Source: Sphingomonas gei
GTDB lineage: Bacteria; Pseudomonadota; Alphaproteobacteria; Sphingomonadales; Sphingomonadaceae
Direction of reading: 5' to 3'
Assembly (NCBI RefSeq): GCF_004792685.1
Contig: NZ_SRXT01000007.1
Span: forward strand, 310,001 to 374,000
DNA length: 64,000 bases
Each line of letters starts with the position of its first letter. The first letter of the stretch is position 1. The position numbers and the translations under genes are program-made. The notes beneath the pieces are model-generated. The model did not search any database. It had not been told where the DNA came from and saw only the letters and a program-made list of their open reading frames with translations. This document shows positions 8,967-17,331 of this stretch, piece after piece.

Positions 8967-10636
8967 TTCCGGCGCACTCCGAACGCGCGCTGATCCTCGC
9001 GCCACAGGGCCGGGACGCCACGGTGGCGCTGGCGATGCTCACCGAGGCGGGGCTGCATGGTATTGTCGTGCAGTCGGTTCCGGAACTCGTGGCCTTGCTT
9101 GGCGAGGGCGCCGGGCTCGCCTTGGTCACCGAGGAAGCGCTGACCGGCGCCGACCTCAGTGCGCTGGCCGATTGGATCAACGATCAGTCCGAATGGTCCG
9201 ATTTCCCGTTCGTGCTGCTGACCCAGCGCGGCGGCGGGCTGGAGCGCAATCCGGCGGCGGCGCGCTACCTGCAATTGCTCGGCAACGTCACTTTTCTCGA
9301 GCGGCCGTTTCATCCGACGACTCTGGTCAGCTTCGCCCGCGCGGCGATCCGCGGGCGGCGCCGGCAATATGAGGCGCGGGCGCGGCTCGAGGAATTGCAC
9401 GAGCTCGCCACCGGGCTCGAACAGCGGGTGGAAGAGCGCACCGCCGAGCATCAGGCCGCGGTGGCCCAGCTCCACGAAGCACAGAAGCTCGAGACGCTCG
9501 GCCAGCTGACCGGTGGCGTCGCGCACGACTTCAACAATCTGCTGACTCCGATCATGGGGGCGCTCGACATGCTCCAGCGCAAATATGGCGATAGCGACCC
9601 CCGGTCGGCACGGCTGATCGACAATGCGTTGCTCTCGGCCGAGCGCGCCAAGACGCTCGTCCAGCGCCTGCTCGGCTTCGCGCGGCGCCAGACGCTGGAA
9701 ACCAAGGCAGTCGACTTGGGCGGGCTGATCGACGGGATGCGCGACTTGATCGCGAGTTCGATCGGCCCCGAGATCGACTTGCGCATCCGCCACGGCGCCG
9801 ATCTGCCCGCCGCCGTCGCCGATCCGAACCAGCTCGAACTCGCGATCCTCAATCTGTGCGTCAACGCGCGCGATGCGATGAACGGCAACGGCACGCTGAC
9901 GATCGTCGCCGATCAGCTCGCGTTCGGACCGGGGTCGCAGCCGCGTCTCACGCCGGGGCTCTACGTGCGGCTGTCGGTGATCGACACCGGATCCGGGATG
10001 GATTCGGAGACGCTCGCGCGCGCAGTCGAGCCGTTTTACTCGACCAAGGAGACCGGACGGGGCACCGGGCTGGGGCTGTCGATGGTGCACGGCCTCGCCG
10101 CGCAGCTGGGCGGCGGCTTCGCTTTGTCGAGCGAGCCCGGACGGGGCACGCGCGCCGACCTCTATCTGCGGGTGGCCGAGGGCGGCGTCGCGCGCGATTC
10201 GGTCGATCGGCGGCGGCAGCCGCTGCTGGCGAAAGGCCGGGCGCTGTCGGTGCTGCTCGTCGACGACGAAGAGCTCGTCCGGGTGGGCACCGCGGAGATG
10301 ATCCGCGACCTTGGTCACGAAGTCACGCATGCGAGCGGTGGCGTGGAGGCGCTCGCGCGGCTGGATGCGGGGCTGCGGCCCGACGTGATCATCACCGACT
10401 ATAAGATGCCGGGGATGGACGGTGCCGAATTGGCCAGGCGGATTCGCGACACGCTTCCGGAAATCCCAATCCTGCTGATCACCGGCTATACCGGCACGAC
10501 CGAAACCACCTACGGTCTGCCGCGGCTTTCAAAGCCGTTCGGACAGGCCGAGATCGCGATGGCGCTGGCCGGCTTGGTCGAACCCGATGACAAGGTTGTG
10601 CGCCTGCAGACGGGGCGGCGCGGCACCAAGCGCTAG
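8963..10636 (+). CDS. Hybrid histidine kinase with N-terminal degenerate receiver and C-terminal receiver
   Basis: This soluble protein has 557 residues. Residues 1-125 have a receiver-like pattern but lack the acidic pocket and acceptor aspartate. A coiled coil (about 130-175) leads to HisKA GGVAHDFNNLL (histidine 188), then the ATPase domain (NLCVNARDAM, DTGSGMD, FYSTKETGRGTGLGL) and a canonical C-terminal receiver (LLVDDEE, aspartate 479 in TDYKMPGMDG, RLSKPFG). The start is TTG, overlapping the KaiC-like stop as TTGA. Its own stop shares CTAG with the convergent ubiB stop. Its place directly after the KaiC gene suggests a shared function. Confidence 0.93.
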   Translation: MIPAHSERALILAPQGRDATVALAMLTEAGLHGIVVQSVPELVALLGEGAGLALVTEEALTGADLSALADWINDQSEWSDFPFVLLTQRGGGLERNPAAARYLQLLGNVTFLERPFHPTTLVSFARAAIRGRRRQYEARARLEELHELATGLEQRVEERTAEHQAAVAQLHEAQKLETLGQLTGGVAHDFNNLLTPIMGALDMLQRKYGDSDPRSARLIDNALLSAERAKTLVQRLLGFARRQTLETKAVDLGGLIDGMRDLIASSIGPEIDLRIRHGADLPAAVADPNQLELAILNLCVNARDAMNGNGTLTIVADQLAFGPGSQPRLTPGLYVRLSVIDTGSGMDSETLARAVEPFYSTKETGRGTGLGLSMVHGLAAQLGGGFALSSEPGRGTRADLYLRVAEGGVARDSVDRRRQPLLAKGRALSVLLVDDEELVRVGTAEMIRDLGHEVTHASGGVEALARLDAGLRPDVIITDYKMPGMDGAELARRIRDTLPEIPILLITGYTGTTETTYGLPRLSKPFGQAEIAMALAGLVEPDDKVVRLQTGRRGTKR

Positions 10637-12165
10637 AGAATCAGCCACATCGCCGCAGCGCTGGCCGCAGCGGCCGCCAATGCCACCACGACATAGCGCC
10701 AGCCACCGCCGACGCGGACGACTTCGATCTGCCGCAGTGGCGGGGCAGGGGGCGCGCCGCCGGGGGCGGGATAGCGCAATTCGATGTTGCGGATCAGCTC
10801 GGGGAGTCGGGCCAAGGTGCGCAGATCGGTGATGATCCGGTCAGCGATCGCGGCCTCGGGGCCGAGTTCGGTGCGGATCCATTCGCGGACGAACGGCGCG
10901 GAGGTCTCCCAAAGGTTGATCTCGGGATCGAGCCCGCGCGCGACGCCTTCCACCATCACCATCGTCTTCTGGAGCAGCAGGAGGTGCGGCTGGGTCTGCA
11001 TGTCGAAGTCGCGGGTGATGTTGAACAGCCCGTCGAGCATCGCGCCGACCGACATGTCCTTGACGGGGAGCCCGCGCATCGGCTCGCCGACGGCGCGCAA
11101 GGCCGTGGCGAACTCGGCGACATTGTGGTGCGCCGGGACATAGCCCGCCTCGAAATGGATCTCGGCGACGCGCTTGTAATTGCCGGTGATCAGCCCGTAG
11201 AGGATCTCGGCCAGCCAGACGCGCGCGCGGCGGTCGATCCGGCCCATGATGCCGAAGTCGATCGCGGCGATGCGGCCGTCGGCGAGCGCGAACAGATTGC
11301 CCTGATGCATGTCGGCGTGGAAAAAGCCCTCGGCGATCGCCTGGCGCAGGAACGCGCGGATCAATTTGCCCGCAAGCGCCGTGGTGTCGTGCCCGGCGGC
11401 GACCAGCGCGCTGCGGTCCGACAGCTTGATCCCGTCGAGCCATTCGAGGACGAGGACCTTGCCGGTGGTGCGTTGCCAATCAATGGTGGGCACGTAGAAA
11501 TCGGGCTCGGCGGTCATGCCCTCGGCGAGTTCGGACGCCGACGCGGCTTCGCGGCGCAGGTCGAGCTCGCGCGCGGTCCAGCGCTTGAAATGCTCGATGA
11601 TCAGCCGGGGGCGGAGGCGTGCGGCCTCGCCGCCCATGCCCTCGACTTGCGCGGCTGCCCATTCATAGGTCTCGATCGCCTTGGCGAACTCGGCCTCGAT
11701 GCCAGGGCGGAGCACCTTGACCGCGACGTGGCGGCCGTCGGTGGTCACCGCGCGGTGGACCTGCGCGATCGACGCGGCACCGACCGGGGTTTCATCGATG
11801 CTCGCGAAGAAGGCGTCGAGGGGGCGGCCATACGAATTTTCGATGCGCTCGCGGATTATCGCAAAGGGGAGCGGGGGGAGCGCGTCCTGGAGGCGGAGCA
11901 AATCGTGCGCCGCGGCCTCGCCGACGAGATCGGGGCGTGTGGCGAGCGTCTGGCCGAGCTTGATCGCGGCGGGGCCGATCGCCTGAAAGGCGTCGGCGTA
12001 GCGCGGCACTTCCGGAAGTTGCGCGCCGATGCGTAGGATGCGCGCGAGACGACGAACGGGCTTCGGTGCATTGGAGTCGCGCTCGATGCCGCGCAGCGCG
12101 CCGTGACGTGCGAGGATACGGCCCCATTTGAACAGACGGTAGAGGTGGATGGGGGGGGCGGTCAC
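10633..12165 (-). CDS. ubiB: Ubiquinone-biosynthesis ABC1-family atypical kinase UbiB
   Basis: This 510-residue membrane-anchored ATPase is needed for aerobic ubiquinone synthesis. Visible features are the family KxGQ motif (AIKLGQTLATRPDL), the alanine-rich loop GAASIAQVHRA that replaces a kinase P-loop, the HADMHQGNLF catalytic loop, IDFGIMG, and a hydrophobic C-terminal anchor after GGWRY. GTG at 12165 is chosen because GGAGGGG lies just upstream and the usual N-terminus (IHLYRLFKWGRIL) follows; the longer frame would only translate a repeat. That ribosome site is itself part of the palindromic repeat at 12167. The gene lies downstream of ubiE on the same strand. Confidence 0.96.
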   Translation of the reverse strand: MTAPPIHLYRLFKWGRILARHGALRGIERDSNAPKPVRRLARILRIGAQLPEVPRYADAFQAIGPAAIKLGQTLATRPDLVGEAAAHDLLRLQDALPPLPFAIIRERIENSYGRPLDAFFASIDETPVGAASIAQVHRAVTTDGRHVAVKVLRPGIEAEFAKAIETYEWAAAQVEGMGGEAARLRPRLIIEHFKRWTARELDLRREAASASELAEGMTAEPDFYVPTIDWQRTTGKVLVLEWLDGIKLSDRSALVAAGHDTTALAGKLIRAFLRQAIAEGFFHADMHQGNLFALADGRIAAIDFGIMGRIDRRARVWLAEILYGLITGNYKRVAEIHFEAGYVPAHHNVAEFATALRAVGEPMRGLPVKDMSVGAMLDGLFNITRDFDMQTQPHLLLLQKTMVMVEGVARGLDPEINLWETSAPFVREWIRTELGPEAAIADRIITDLRTLARLPELIRNIELRYPAPGGAPPAPPLRQIEVVRVGGGWRYVVVALAAAAASAAAMWLIL

Positions 12166-12166
12166 T

Positions 12167-12274
12167 AGCCCCTCCGCTTCAGGGGAGGAGTTGGGGTGGG
12201 GCGGTGCCCCAGGCGACAGGCTCGGGGAGACGGCCAGGCCCCACCCCCAACCCCTCCCCTGAAGCGGAGGGGCT
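12167..12274. repeat. Long imperfect palindrome (family B repeat) between ubiE and ubiB
   Basis: Two arms of about 35 bases, 12167-12201 and 12239-12274, are near-perfect reverse complements. Each holds its own small hairpin (CCCCTCCGCTTCAGGGG). A related element lies inside smr at 22809-22967. The arm next to ubiB supplies its GGAGGGG ribosome site. The arrangement of paired small palindromes in opposite orientation is like REP doublets. Confidence 0.85.
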
Positions 12275-12292
12275 TGAGACGAAGAAGGCGCA

Positions 12293-13024
12293 TCAAATCT
12301 TCCAGCCGCTATGAATCGCGACCAGCCCGCCGAGCAGCGGCTCGACCCGGGTCTGGGTGAATCCCGCATCGCGGATCATCGCCTCGAATTCGGGCATCGG
12401 CGGGAAACGGCGAATCGATTCGATCAGATAGCGATACGAATCCGAGTCGTTCGCAAGCAGCTTGCCGAGCCGCGGCACGAGATGGTGCGAATAGGCGTCG
12501 TAGACCTGCCCGAAGCCGGGCCACTGCGTCGTCGAGAATTCGAGCACGTAGAAGCGGCCGCCGCGTTTGAGCACCCGGTGCGCCTCGCGCAGCGCCTTGG
12601 GGATGTCGGTGACGTTGCGGATGCCGAAGGCGATCGTATAGGCGTCGAAGAACCTGTCGGGCCATATCAGCGTCTCGGCATTGGCTTCGCTCCACACCAG
12701 CCCGTCGATCCCGCGCTCCGCGGCGCGCTCGACGCCGACGGCGAGCATCTCGGGGTTGATGTCGGCAACGGTGATCGCCGCGCCCGAGGGCGCCATGCGG
12801 AAGGCGATGTCGCCAGTGCCACCGGCCATGTCGAGGATGTGCTCGCCGGCGCGCGGCTTTACCCGGCGGACGAAGAGGTCCTTCCATAGCCGGTGCAGGC
12901 CGGCCGACATCGCGTCGTTCATAAGATCATATTTGGAGGCGACGCTGGAGAAGACTTCGCCAACGCGGGCGGTCTTGTCCTCGGGGGCGATGTCTTCGTA
13001 GCCGAAGGAGACGGTGTCAGGCAT
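12293..13024 (-). CDS. ubiE: Demethylmenaquinone/demethylubiquinone C-methyltransferase
   Basis: This 243-residue SAM-dependent methyltransferase performs the C-methylation step of ubiquinone (and menaquinone) synthesis. The N-terminal FSSVASKYDLMNDAMSAG block is the UbiE signature. Motif I is DMAGGTGDIAF, with the acidic VADINPEML downstream, then the second signature GIRNVTDIPKAL and the C-terminal LLGGLVAIHSGWK. It begins 45 bases from the divergent mutM, so both promoters must lie in that gap or inside the genes. It is followed by ubiB. Confidence 0.97.
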   Translation of the reverse strand: MPDTVSFGYEDIAPEDKTARVGEVFSSVASKYDLMNDAMSAGLHRLWKDLFVRRVKPRAGEHILDMAGGTGDIAFRMAPSGAAITVADINPEMLAVGVERAAERGIDGLVWSEANAETLIWPDRFFDAYTIAFGIRNVTDIPKALREAHRVLKRGGRFYVLEFSTTQWPGFGQVYDAYSHHLVPRLGKLLANDSDSYRYLIESIRRFPPMPEFEAMIRDAGFTQTRVEPLLGGLVAIHSGWKI

Positions 13025-13069
13025 GGCTGCGCTCTAGCGGGGGCGGGTGAGCGCGGCTAGGGGTTTGCC

Positions 13070-13879
13070 ATGCCAGAGCTTCCCGAAGTCGAAACGACGG
13101 TACGTGGCCTCGCACCGGTGCTGCAGGGCGAACGGATCGAGCGGGTGACTCTCCGCCGCGGCGACCTGCGCCGGCCCTTTCCGCCCGATCTCGGCCAAAG
13201 GCTGACCGGCGCGACTGTGACCGGGCTCGGGCGGCGGGCGAAATACGGGCTGATCGACACTGACCGCGGCGACACATTGGTCTTCCATCTCGGCATGTCG
13301 GGGCGCTGGCGGATCGACCCCGACGAGCTCGGCAAGCACGATCATTTCATCCTCGAGACCGCGAAGCATCGGCTCGCGCTCAACGACGCGCGGCGATTCG
13401 GCTCGATCGATCTGGTGCCCACGGAGGGGCTGGCGGCGTGGCCGGCGTTCAAGGCGCTGGGTCCCGAGCCGCTCGGACCCGATTTCGACGCGGCGCATCT
13501 CTCCCGCGTGTTCGAGGACCGAGTCGCACCGGTGAAGGCGCTGCTGCTCGACCAGCGGGTCGTGGCGGGGCTGGGCAACATCTATGTCTGCGAGGCACTG
13601 TACCTTGCCCGAATCGCGCCGACGCGACCTGCGGGTACGATCACCAAAGCGCGGCTGGCGAAATTGGTCGTCGCGGTGCGAGAAGTGCTGGAGGCCGCGA
13701 TCCGTGCGGGCGGTTCGACGCTCAGGGACTATGCGCGGCCCGACGGCGAGCTCGGCTATTTCGCCAAGGAGTGGCGGGTCTATGGCCGCGAAGGCCAGCC
13801 GTGTGAATGCGGCGGGCGGGTCGAGCGGCGAGTCGATTCGGGGCGTTCGACCTTCTGGTGCCCGCGCTGCCAGAAATGA
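13070..13879 (+). CDS. mutM: Formamidopyrimidine-DNA glycosylase (MutM/Fpg)
   Basis: This 269-residue bifunctional glycosylase/lyase removes 8-oxoguanine. The mature N-terminus PELPEVETT (catalytic proline and glutamate) is intact. Further on are RRAKYGL with the conserved lysine, FHLGMSGRW, DARRFG, the helix-two-turn-helix (VAGLGNIYVCEALY), and a zinc finger at the end (CEC...CPRC). The first zinc pair is spaced CxC rather than the usual CxxC. ATG at 13070 is fixed by the required N-terminal proline. Confidence 0.97.
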   Translation: MPELPEVETTVRGLAPVLQGERIERVTLRRGDLRRPFPPDLGQRLTGATVTGLGRRAKYGLIDTDRGDTLVFHLGMSGRWRIDPDELGKHDHFILETAKHRLALNDARRFGSIDLVPTEGLAAWPAFKALGPEPLGPDFDAAHLSRVFEDRVAPVKALLLDQRVVAGLGNIYVCEALYLARIAPTRPAGTITKARLAKLVVAVREVLEAAIRAGGSTLRDYARPDGELGYFAKEWRVYGREGQPCECGGRVERRVDSGRSTFWCPRCQK

Positions 13880-13971
13880 TTGACCCGAATCGCCACAGGC
13901 GTTAAGGGGCTCCCCTTTCCCGGCGTGGGCCCGTTCCGCGCCTCTCCTAATTTGAGCAGGAACGAGACGGC

Positions 13972-14235
13972 ATGGCGAATACGCCGCAAGCGAAGAAGCG
14001 TATCCGGCGGAACGACCGCCGTGCAGAGATCAACGGTACGCGCGTCAGCCGTATCCGGACCTTCGTCAAGAAGGTCGAGGCGGCGCTCGAATCGGGTGAC
14101 AAGGCCGCGGCCAGCGCCGCGCTTGCCGCGGCCCAGCCCGAGATCGCGCGCGGAGTCGCCAAGGGCGTTTTGCACAAGAACACCGCCGGCCGGAAGTTCT
14201 CACGCCTCAACAAGCGCGTGCAAGCGCTGGCCTAA
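13972..14235 (+). CDS. rpsT: 30S ribosomal protein S20
   Basis: This 87-residue, lysine- and arginine-rich small-subunit protein binds 16S rRNA. It starts MANTPQAKKRIRRN and ends KNTAGRKFSRLNKRVQAL, both standard for S20. A good ribosome site (GAGACGG region) precedes the ATG, and a Rho-independent terminator follows the stop directly. It sits between mutM and dnaA, a usual order in sphingomonads. Confidence 0.98.
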   Translation: MANTPQAKKRIRRNDRRAEINGTRVSRIRTFVKKVEAALESGDKAAASAALAAAQPEIARGVAKGVLHKNTAGRKFSRLNKRVQALA

Positions 14236-14258
14236 TCGTCACATTTTCGTAACCGTAA

Positions 14259-14288
14259 CCCCGTCGGAGTTGCTCCGGCGGGGTTTTT
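14259..14288 (+). terminator. Rho-independent terminator after rpsT
   Basis: A GC-rich stem (CCCCGTCGGAG paired with TCCGGCGGGG, one mismatch) and a short TTGC loop are followed directly by five T residues. It lies 24 bases after the rpsT stop, so it should separate rpsT from dnaA transcription. Confidence 0.9.
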
Positions 14289-14659
14289 CGCGTGCGCAGC
14301 AAAGGACTTGCGGGGTGTTGCGGAACGGCACGGCCTAAGTGGCGGAAAACCAACGATTCGCATGCTTCAATTTTATGAAGATTAGCGTAAGTACATGATA
14401 TTTCAGGCAGAAATATGTGACATGACGCAAATCCGTGGGTTCTTCCGAGTCAACTAAACTATTTCAGTTTCTTTGCACGCTGGCCCTTGCTCGACTCAGA
14501 TTTCGGTTCCTAAAACAGTCCTCCCGGAGCGTTTCGTTGCCGGGCTTAGTGAAAGCTCAACGCGCCAGCCTGGGGGTTATCCGGCTGCGGGGGGCCTTTG
14601 TTCATAGCGGGTTTAGGCGCGGAAAGGTTCTGCTTTCCGCGGAGGAAGGGTGCGTCTTT
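14289..14659. other. Leader and promoter region of dnaA
   Basis: This 371-base gap is locally AT-rich around 14340-14470, unlike the rest of the window. It presumably holds the dnaA promoter. TTATCCGGC near 14577 is a weak partial match to a DnaA box (TTATCCACA). I see no cluster of DnaA boxes, so there is no good case for an origin here. No convincing small gene was found. Confidence 0.5.
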
Positions 14660-16030
14660 GTGACTCAAGTGCAGACTCTGGAGCGGAGCGACATGGAGGC
14701 AGTCAACAAGGCGTGGAGCCATGTGCGCGGCAACCTGCGGCGCTCTGCGGGCCAGCGTCTGTTCGACCAGTGGCTCAAGCCAGTGGTGCTGATCCAGGGC
14801 TCGACCAGCGAGGCCGTGCGCCTCGGCCTGCCTTCGTCGTTCATGACGCAGTGGGTGAAGAATCACTATTCCGAGCGCATGCTGCTCGAATTCCGCGCGG
14901 TGCTGCCCGATGTCGTGAGCGTCACCATCGAGACGATGTCCGACGAGCCCAAGCGAGTGTTGAAGGCCGAGCCGGAAGCGGCCCCCGTGGTATTGCCGCA
15001 GGGCGAGCGGCCGATTTTCGACTCGCGCTTCACCTTCGAGCGATTCGTCGTCGATTCGGCCAACCGAGTCGCGTTCAACGCCGCCAAGGCAGCAGCGCAG
15101 CCGGGGGTTCCCCAGTTCAGTCCGCTCTACCTCCATGCCGGCACTGGCCAGGGCAAGACGCATCTGATGCACGCGCTCGGCCATGCCTTTCTCGAGGCGA
15201 ACCCCGAGGCGACGGCGATCTACGTCACTGCCGAGCGCTTCATGTTCGAATTCGTCCAGGCGCTCCGCAACCGCGACACGCATGCGTTCAAGACGCGGCT
15301 GCGTTCGGTCGACCTGTTGATGATCGACGATCTCCAGTTCATCGGCGGCAAGGACGCGACGCAGGAAGAGTTCTTCCACACCGTCAACGAATTCATGTCG
15401 TCCGGCAAACGCCTGGTGATCGCCGCCGACCGCGCGCCGCAGGCACTGGAAGGCTTCGAACCGCGGCTTGCCGGGCGCCTCGGTTCGGGGCTGGTGGCGG
15501 ACATCAAGCCGGCCGAGCTCGAGCTGCGCCGCGCGATCGTCGTGCGCAAGCTCGAGGATATGCCGGCGGTGGCGATGCCCGACGAAGTCGTCGACTTGCT
15601 CGCGGCGCGGATCACCTCGAACGTCCGCGAGCTCGAAGGCGCGCTCAACCGGCTCGTGGCTTATGCCAATCTGTCGAACGAGACGATCACCATCGACTTC
15701 GCCGTCGCGACGCTCGGCGAAGTGCTGCGCAACGCGCAGCGGCGGATCACCATCGACGAGATCCAGCGCGCGGTATCGAGCCATTTCGAAGTCAAGCAGA
15801 TCGACTTGATCTCTGAGCGCCGCGCCGTTGCGATCGCGCGCCCGCGCCAGATCGCGATGTATCTGGCCAAGCGACTCACCACGCGCTCGCTCCCCGAGAT
15901 CGGGCGCAAGTTCGGCAATCGCGACCATTCGACGGTGATCCACGCAGTGCGGCGGATCGAGGATCTGCGCAGCAAGGATGTCGAGATCGACGGCGCGGTT
16001 CGTGCGCTGATGCGCTCGCTCGAGGGCTGA
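14660..16030 (+). CDS. dnaA: Chromosomal replication initiator DnaA
   Basis: This protein of about 456 residues is the replication initiator. Domain I is the N-terminal AWSHVRGNLRRSAG region with FDQWLKP. Domain III is AAA+ with Walker A HAGTGQGKTHL, Walker B DLLMIDDLQFI, and the sensor region. Domain IV has the DNA-binding signature GRKFGNRDHSTVIHAVRRIE. GTG at 14660 has AGGAAGG ten bases upstream and is preferred; ATG at 14693 with GGAG is a fair alternative. The longer open frame from 14435 lacks conserved sequence. Confidence 0.95.
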   Translation: MTQVQTLERSDMEAVNKAWSHVRGNLRRSAGQRLFDQWLKPVVLIQGSTSEAVRLGLPSSFMTQWVKNHYSERMLLEFRAVLPDVVSVTIETMSDEPKRVLKAEPEAAPVVLPQGERPIFDSRFTFERFVVDSANRVAFNAAKAAAQPGVPQFSPLYLHAGTGQGKTHLMHALGHAFLEANPEATAIYVTAERFMFEFVQALRNRDTHAFKTRLRSVDLLMIDDLQFIGGKDATQEEFFHTVNEFMSSGKRLVIAADRAPQALEGFEPRLAGRLGSGLVADIKPAELELRRAIVVRKLEDMPAVAMPDEVVDLLAARITSNVRELEGALNRLVAYANLSNETITIDFAVATLGEVLRNAQRRITIDEIQRAVSSHFEVKQIDLISERRAVAIARPRQIAMYLAKRLTTRSLPEIGRKFGNRDHSTVIHAVRRIEDLRSKDVEIDGAVRALMRSLEG

Positions 16031-16168
16031 GCGCACACAGAGTTCCGCCTCCAGGTCGAGGCGGCTCCCCACCCCAGGGTGGGGCGGGGTGGAGGAGATG
16101 AGAGCGGGGCAACGCGATGGTCACGCCTTCACCCCAATGGAGTTTATTCGACGCGCGCTGAGTAAGGC
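16031..16168. repeat. GC-rich hairpins after dnaA
   Basis: Two adjacent stem-loops follow the dnaA stop: GCCTC/GAGGC at about 16048-16063 and a CCCCACCC/GTGGGG hairpin at about 16066-16085. There is no T-run, so termination function is unproven. The C-rich part resembles the family B arm seen at 12167. The rest of the segment up to 16168 shows nothing recognisable. Confidence 0.55.
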
Positions 16169-16247
16169 AGTTCCCCTGCGAAAGCAGGGGCCCAGAGCGC
16201 AGAGTGCGCTGCTTGTGACCCTGGACCCCTGCTTTCGCAGGGGAACT
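16169..16247. repeat. 79-base perfect palindromic doublet
   Basis: Arms 16169-16190 and 16226-16247 are exact reverse complements over 22 bases, separated by 35 bases. Each arm is itself a hairpin, CCCCTGC-GAAA-GCAGGGG, with a GNRA-type tetraloop. This is the architecture of a REPIN-like non-autonomous element. It resembles the doublet at 19916-20026 in core sequence. Confidence 0.9.
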
Positions 16248-16295
16248 TGCAGAGTCTTAGAGTCGATATCATACCGAAGGAATCGGTGCTTTTCC

Positions 16296-16379
16296 CCGTT
16301 CGCCGTGAGCCTGTCGAACGGCGCTATCCACGCACGCACCGCTGGCGGCATCGCCCTTCGACAAGCTCAGGGCGAACGG
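16296..16379. repeat. Inverted pair of a CGTTCGCCCTGAGC-type intergenic repeat (family C)
   Basis: The left copy 16296-16322 and the right copy 16352-16379 are inverted versions of one 27-base unit (core GAGCNTGTCGAA). The right copy reads CCCTTCGACAAGCTCAGGGC. It lies between convergent dnaA and the ThuA-like gene. From memory this unit is common in intergenic regions of sphingomonads and some other proteobacteria. No gene was found in 16031-16419. Confidence 0.8.
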
Positions 16380-16419
16380 CTCGGGTGGGTCAATCTAACT
16401 GAAATCGACTAGCGTGTCG

Positions 16420-17238
16420 TCAGTCGCAACCCTTGCCGGCTTTGCGCACGGCCCAGCCGATCGCGCCATCGACAAGCTTCAGATGGGCAGGGTCCGACCA
16501 ACTCTCGGGATTGTGGCCGAGCGCCGAATAGAAGATCCGCGCTTTGCCTTCGCAGCGCCACCAGATCAGCGCGTGCTTGTCGCCCATGCGGTGCTTGGGT
16601 TCGAGCCGCATGCCCGTCTCGTCGAGGCGGGCGAGAATGTGCGCGTCGTCGCGCGGGGGCTGGCTATAGGCATAATATTCCTCGGTCCATCGCCAGCGCG
16701 GCGGCAAATGGCGCGTCGCCGGGTGGGTGCGATCGAGCAGGATCAGCTCGGATTGCTGGAAGTGGTCGGCCCCGCCGGGGTGGCCGGTATAGCCGCCATA
16801 GCCGAGCATGGCCTGATACCAGTCCGGATGGCTGCCGTCGCCGGCCCCGTGGAGACCGACAAAGCCGTGGCCCGCGGCGATCCACGCGCGGAAGGCCTCG
16901 CGCTGATCAGGCGTGAACAGGTCGCCGGTGGCGCTGGCGAAGACGACTGCGTCGAAGCGGGCGAGCTGGGCGGGGTTGAACACGGCGGCATTTTCGGTGG
17001 CATAGCTGCTCCAGCCGCGCGCGCGGAGCCGTTTGGCAACCGCGGCGACTGCTGCGGGAATCGAATCGTGGCGGAAGCTATTGGTCTTGCTGAAGATCAG
17101 GATCGCCGGGCGGCGGAGCGCCGGCAGCTGCGGGGCGACGGTGTCGAAAGTGGGGGCGGGGCTATGTGGGTCAGGGGCGGCCTGCCCTCCGAGCAGCGCG
17201 AGCGCGCCGAGGCCCAGGACCAGTTTCACAGCCAACAT
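16420..17238 (-). CDS. Secreted ThuA-domain protein
   Basis: This 272-residue protein has a Sec signal peptide (MLAVKLVLGLGALALLGGQAA) and one ThuA-like domain of the class-I glutamine-amidotransferase fold (ILIFSKTNSFRHDSI, GLHGAGDGSHPDW, HPGGADHF, RWTEEYYAY, ALGHNPESW). The family is linked to sugar metabolism, but its reaction is not firmly known. ATG at 17238 is chosen because AGGAGAAGG lies just upstream and it gives a clean signal peptide; a frame start at 17262 is less likely. Confidence 0.88.
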   Translation of the reverse strand: MLAVKLVLGLGALALLGGQAAPDPHSPAPTFDTVAPQLPALRRPAILIFSKTNSFRHDSIPAAVAAVAKRLRARGWSSYATENAAVFNPAQLARFDAVVFASATGDLFTPDQREAFRAWIAAGHGFVGLHGAGDGSHPDWYQAMLGYGGYTGHPGGADHFQQSELILLDRTHPATRHLPPRWRWTEEYYAYSQPPRDDAHILARLDETGMRLEPKHRMGDKHALIWWRCEGKARIFYSALGHNPESWSDPAHLKLVDGAIGWAVRKAGKGCD

Positions 17239-17306
17239 CGCCTTCTCCTCTGTATTCGTCATCCGGGCGCAAGCAGTGATCTCAGCCGTATTGCGCCTCG
17301 CTTGAA

Positions 17307-17330
17307 ATCCCGGCCTTCGCCGGGATGACG
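17307..17330. repeat. Single REP-like palindrome (family A)
   Basis: The palindrome ATCCCGGCCTTCGCCGGGAT (17307-17326), followed by GACG, is the reverse-oriented copy of the GTCATCCC-type unit also seen at 19916, 20001 and 33051. It ends at the trpS stop codon, so it lies at the 3' end of the trpS transcript. Confidence 0.75.
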
Positions 17331-17331
17331 G

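Noticed and set aside
12166..12369. N-terminal extension of UbiB by 68 residues
   Set aside because: The extension is translated repeat sequence (PPLQGRGWGWG and similar); GTG at 12165 has a strong ribosome site and the family N-terminus.
14289..14659. Replication origin next to dnaA
   Set aside because: Only one weak partial DnaA box (TTATCCGGC) and no cluster or DUE-like repeats were seen; the AT-rich part fits a promoter as well.
16089..16412. Open frame of 107 codons between dnaA and the ThuA-like gene
   Set aside because: It runs through three palindromic repeats and shows no conserved sequence or good ribosome site.
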